DNA of 39,697 nt from Georgenia sp. SYP-B2076 (lineage in GTDB: Bacteria; Actinomycetota; Actinomycetes; Actinomycetales; Actinomycetaceae). The stretch's first letter is position 1. Every line of letters starts with the position of its first letter. The stretch lies in the NCBI RefSeq assembly GCF_003991205.1, contig NZ_RXOZ01000015.1:1-39697 (forward strand), written 5' to 3'. The position numbers and the translations under genes are program-made. Under the pieces are notes generated by a model that worked only from the letters and a program-made list of their open reading frames with translations, searched no databases and was not told the origin of the DNA. This document shows positions 37,759 to 39,697 of this stretch, one piece after another.

Positions 37759-38598
37759 TCACGGCTCGTTCACGCCGCGGCGGAACATGTCCTCGGCGGG
37801 GGGGCGGATCAGGGCGGTCGCGCCGTCGCCGTCCTCGAAAGTGACGGCGTGCGCCATGCCGCGCACGACCGCGACGGGCCTGCCCACCGCCTTGCCCTTG
37901 ACGAGGTCCGCCGCGGCGGCGATCTCGTCGGCCAGGTTGACGATGGTGGTCTGCAGCTCGCGGCCGTAGGCGTCGTGCCGTCCCCGGTGGTCCGCCTGGA
38001 CCCGCACCCCGGCCGCCCCGATGGCCATGTCCACCACGCCGCGGCGCCACGGCCGCCCGGCGGTGTCGGTGACCAGGACGCCGGGGCGCACGCCGAGGCG
38101 GGCGTTGAGCCCGCGGCGCAGCTTCCGCGCGGAGGCGTCGGGGTCCTCGGGGAGCAGCAGCGCGGTGCCGCCGGGCACGTCGGAGACGTCCACGCCGGCG
38201 GCGGCCATGACGAGGCCCTGACGGTTCTCCACGATGCGCAGCACCGAGCCGTCGGGGCGTTCCCGGGTGGCGACGACCCGCACGGTCTCGCCCGCGATGA
38301 CCCGATCGCGCTCGGCGTCGTCGCGGGCGGCCACGAGCCGTCCCTCCGCCTTGGCCACGATCTTCGAGGCCACCACCACGACGTCGCCCTCGGCGATCCC
38401 GGTGGACCCGTCCGGCCAGGTCAGCGCGGCAAGCACGGGGGTCAGCAGCGCGGCGAGGTCGTCGCCGCGGGTCACGGTGGGGACGCCGTCGGGTGCCTGG
38501 GCGAGGACCATCGACGACGGCGTCGTGGGCTCGGGCGCGGTCGGCTCCGGGGTGGCCGGTGTCGTCGGCTCGGGCGCGGTCGGCTCCTGGGCGCTCAT
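37759..38598 (-). CDS. cofE: Coenzyme F420-0:L-glutamate ligase CofE (single-domain)
   Basis: CofE adds glutamate(s) to F420-0 using GTP. It has 279 residues from ATG 38598, overlapping the oxidoreductase stop (ATGA). Family elements: [38 protein letters not shown] (read here as [19 protein letters not shown]), [30 protein letters not shown], and [24 protein letters not shown]. Residues 1-29 are a Pro/Thr/Glu-rich repeat unlike other CofE proteins; ATG 38511 would remove it. The protein ends after the ligase domain, so the nitroreductase domain of FbiB is missing here and probably encoded at 34544-35158. Confidence 0.93.
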   Translation of the reverse strand: MSAQEPTAPEPTTPATPEPTAPEPTTPSSMVLAQAPDGVPTVTRGDDLAALLTPVLAALTWPDGSTGIAEGDVVVVASKIVAKAEGRLVAARDDAERDRVIAGETVRVVATRERPDGSVLRIVENRQGLVMAAAGVDVSDVPGGTALLLPEDPDASARKLRRGLNARLGVRPGVLVTDTAGRPWRRGVVDMAIGAAGVRVQADHRGRHDAYGRELQTTIVNLADEIAAAADLVKGKAVGRPVAVVRGMAHAVTFEDGDGATALIRPPAEDMFRRGVNEP

Positions 38599-39593
38599 CG
38601 GGCGAGCCCCGGCAGGACGTCGCGGCCGAAGACCTGCAGCCACTCGGCCTGGTTGCGGCCGACGTTGTGCAGGTAGATGCGGTCGAAGCCGAGGTCGACG
38701 TAGCGCTGGATCTCGGCGCGGTGGGCGTCGGGGTCGGCGGAGATGATCATGCGCCCGGCGAAGTCCTCCTCGCGGACGAGCTTGGCCATGGCCGCGAAGT
38801 CGTACGGGGAGCGGATGTCCGCCTTGGGGAACTTCATGCCCCCGTTGGGCCACTGGTCCATCGCGTTGGCGAGGGCCTCCTCGTCCGTGGGCGCCCAGGA
38901 CAGGTGCAGCTGGAGCACCTTCGGCATGGCGTCGGGGTCCTTGCCCGCCTCCCGCGCGCCGGCGGCGAACTTCTCGAACAGCCCACCGATCTTCTCCAGC
39001 GGCGCCCCCACGGTGATCAGCCCGTCGGCGTGCTTGCCCGCCCGCTTGGCGGTGACCGGGCCGCCCGTGGCGACCAGGATGGGCGGGGCGACCTCCGGCA
39101 TGGTCCACAGCCGGGTCGACTCGAGCTTGTAGAACGTGCCGGCGTGCTTGGTGTCCCGGCCCGCCAGGGAGTTCGTGAAGAGCTTGCGGATGATCTCGAT
39201 GGCCTCGAACATCCGGTTGATCCGCTCGGGCGCCTCGGGCCAGTACTGCCCGGTGATGTGCTCGTTCAGCGCCTCGCCAGAGCCAAGGCCCAGCCAGTGC
39301 CGCCCCGGGTACATGGCGGCCAGCGTGGCCGAGGCCTGGGCCACCATCGCCGGGTGCCAGCGGAACGTCGGGGCGGTCACGCCCGGGCCCATGTCGCCAG
39401 TCGTGCGCTCGGCGACCGCGGTGAGCACGTTCCAGACGAAGGACGCCTGCCCCTGGGTGGGCGTCCACGGCTGGAAGTGGTCAGCGGCCATGACCCCCGA
39501 GAAGCCGTGCTCCTCCGCGAGCGCCGCCAGGCGCACCGCCTCCATCGGCGGGAACTGCTCCAGCGCCGCCGCATATCCGATCGTCAGGCTCAT
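38595..39593 (-). CDS. F420-dependent oxidoreductase of the glucose-6-phosphate dehydrogenase family (TIGR03557-like)
   Basis: It has 332 residues from ATG 39593 with AAGGA upstream. It parallels [96 protein letters not shown], and [22 protein letters not shown]. These are F420-binding LLM-barrel features; substrate (glucose 6-phosphate or another hydride donor) is uncertain. It heads the minus-strand F420 operon and is translationally coupled to cofE. Its upstream DNA is cut by the contig end. Confidence 0.88.
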   Translation of the reverse strand: MSLTIGYAAALEQFPPMEAVRLAALAEEHGFSGVMAADHFQPWTPTQGQASFVWNVLTAVAERTTGDMGPGVTAPTFRWHPAMVAQASATLAAMYPGRHWLGLGSGEALNEHITGQYWPEAPERINRMFEAIEIIRKLFTNSLAGRDTKHAGTFYKLESTRLWTMPEVAPPILVATGGPVTAKRAGKHADGLITVGAPLEKIGGLFEKFAAGAREAGKDPDAMPKVLQLHLSWAPTDEEALANAMDQWPNGGMKFPKADIRSPYDFAAMAKLVREEDFAGRMIISADPDAHRAEIQRYVDLGFDRIYLHNVGRNQAEWLQVFGRDVLPGLAR

Positions 39594-39620
39594 GCCCCCA
39601 TCCTTGCAGGCCCGACGGCG

Positions 39621-39684
39621 GCGCCCGGCCCGCCGCCCACGCGCGCCCGGCCCGCCGCCCACGCGCGCCCGGCCCGCCGCCCAC
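39621..39684. repeat. 22-bp tandem repeat at the contig end
   Basis: A 20-bp core beginning GCGCCCGGCC recurs at 39621, 39643 and 39665, each pair separated by GC, an exact 22-bp period. It lies upstream of the oxidoreductase start and runs straight into adapter sequence. Copy number may be an assembly product. Confidence 0.85.
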
Positions 39685-39697
39685 AGATCGGAAGAGC
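39685..39697. other. Illumina TruSeq adapter remnant (not genomic)
   Basis: The final 13 bases, AGATCGGAAGAGC, equal the common start of Illumina TruSeq adapters. It marks untrimmed read-through at the end of the assembly, not chromosome. Confidence 0.95.

Overview
The window is very GC-rich DNA with strongly G/C-biased third codon positions, frequent GTG starts, many ATGA/GTGA/TGATG gene overlaps and GGAGG-type ribosome sites. Gene order and content (smc-ftsY-amtB-glnK-glnD, ileS-folC-DUF4233-ndk, an actinobacterial ileS T-box, coenzyme F420 genes) point to an actinobacterium, probably of the order Micrococcales (Cellulomonas/Georgenia/Beutenbergia-like). That placement is inference from synteny and protein families; no rRNA or tRNA was seen.

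Layout. Positions 1-121 hold the tail of a plus-strand gene that does not fit what follows, so the contig start looks like a junction. From 122 to 8701, on the minus strand, lies smc - small membrane protein - ftsY - amtB - glnK - glnD. glnD loses its HD and ACT parts at the contig edge, and a good GlnR-type operator stands in front of amtB. Positions 8905-10314 encode an Nramp-related transporter with a strong terminator. Positions 10794-19780 (minus) carry T-box - ileS - folC - [dhaK-dhaL-dhaM] - DUF4233 - ndk, where the dihydroxyacetone kinase genes sit inside an otherwise conserved housekeeping block. A 31-bp tandem repeat array lies before ndk. Positions 19780-23923 encode glycolate oxidase GlcDEF. 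Then come an SDR, proC, a secreted endonuclease/exonuclease/phosphatase-like protein whose catalytic residues appear replaced, and an NTF2-like protein.

Positions 27636-30969 (minus) form a pyrimidine/hydantoin catabolism operon: a nitrilase-type beta-ureidopropionase, dihydropyrimidinase and an LLM-class F420-dependent oxidoreductase. Positions 31469-39593 are an F420 island. The plus strand carries the three-gene putative F420-0 ABC transporter followed by a stand-alone nitroreductase. The minus strand carries an F420-dependent G6PDH-family oxidoreductase, cofE, a 33-residue membrane microprotein, a DUF457-like membrane protein, cofD and cofC. The two domains that actinobacterial FbiB fuses (CofE ligase and FMN nitroreductase) are here separate genes. 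A transporter proposed for cells that cannot make F420-0 sits beside the genes that make it, and no FO synthase (fbiC) is present in the window. This is the most interesting system here.

The last 13 bases are an Illumina adapter sequence, so both contig ends should be treated with caution.
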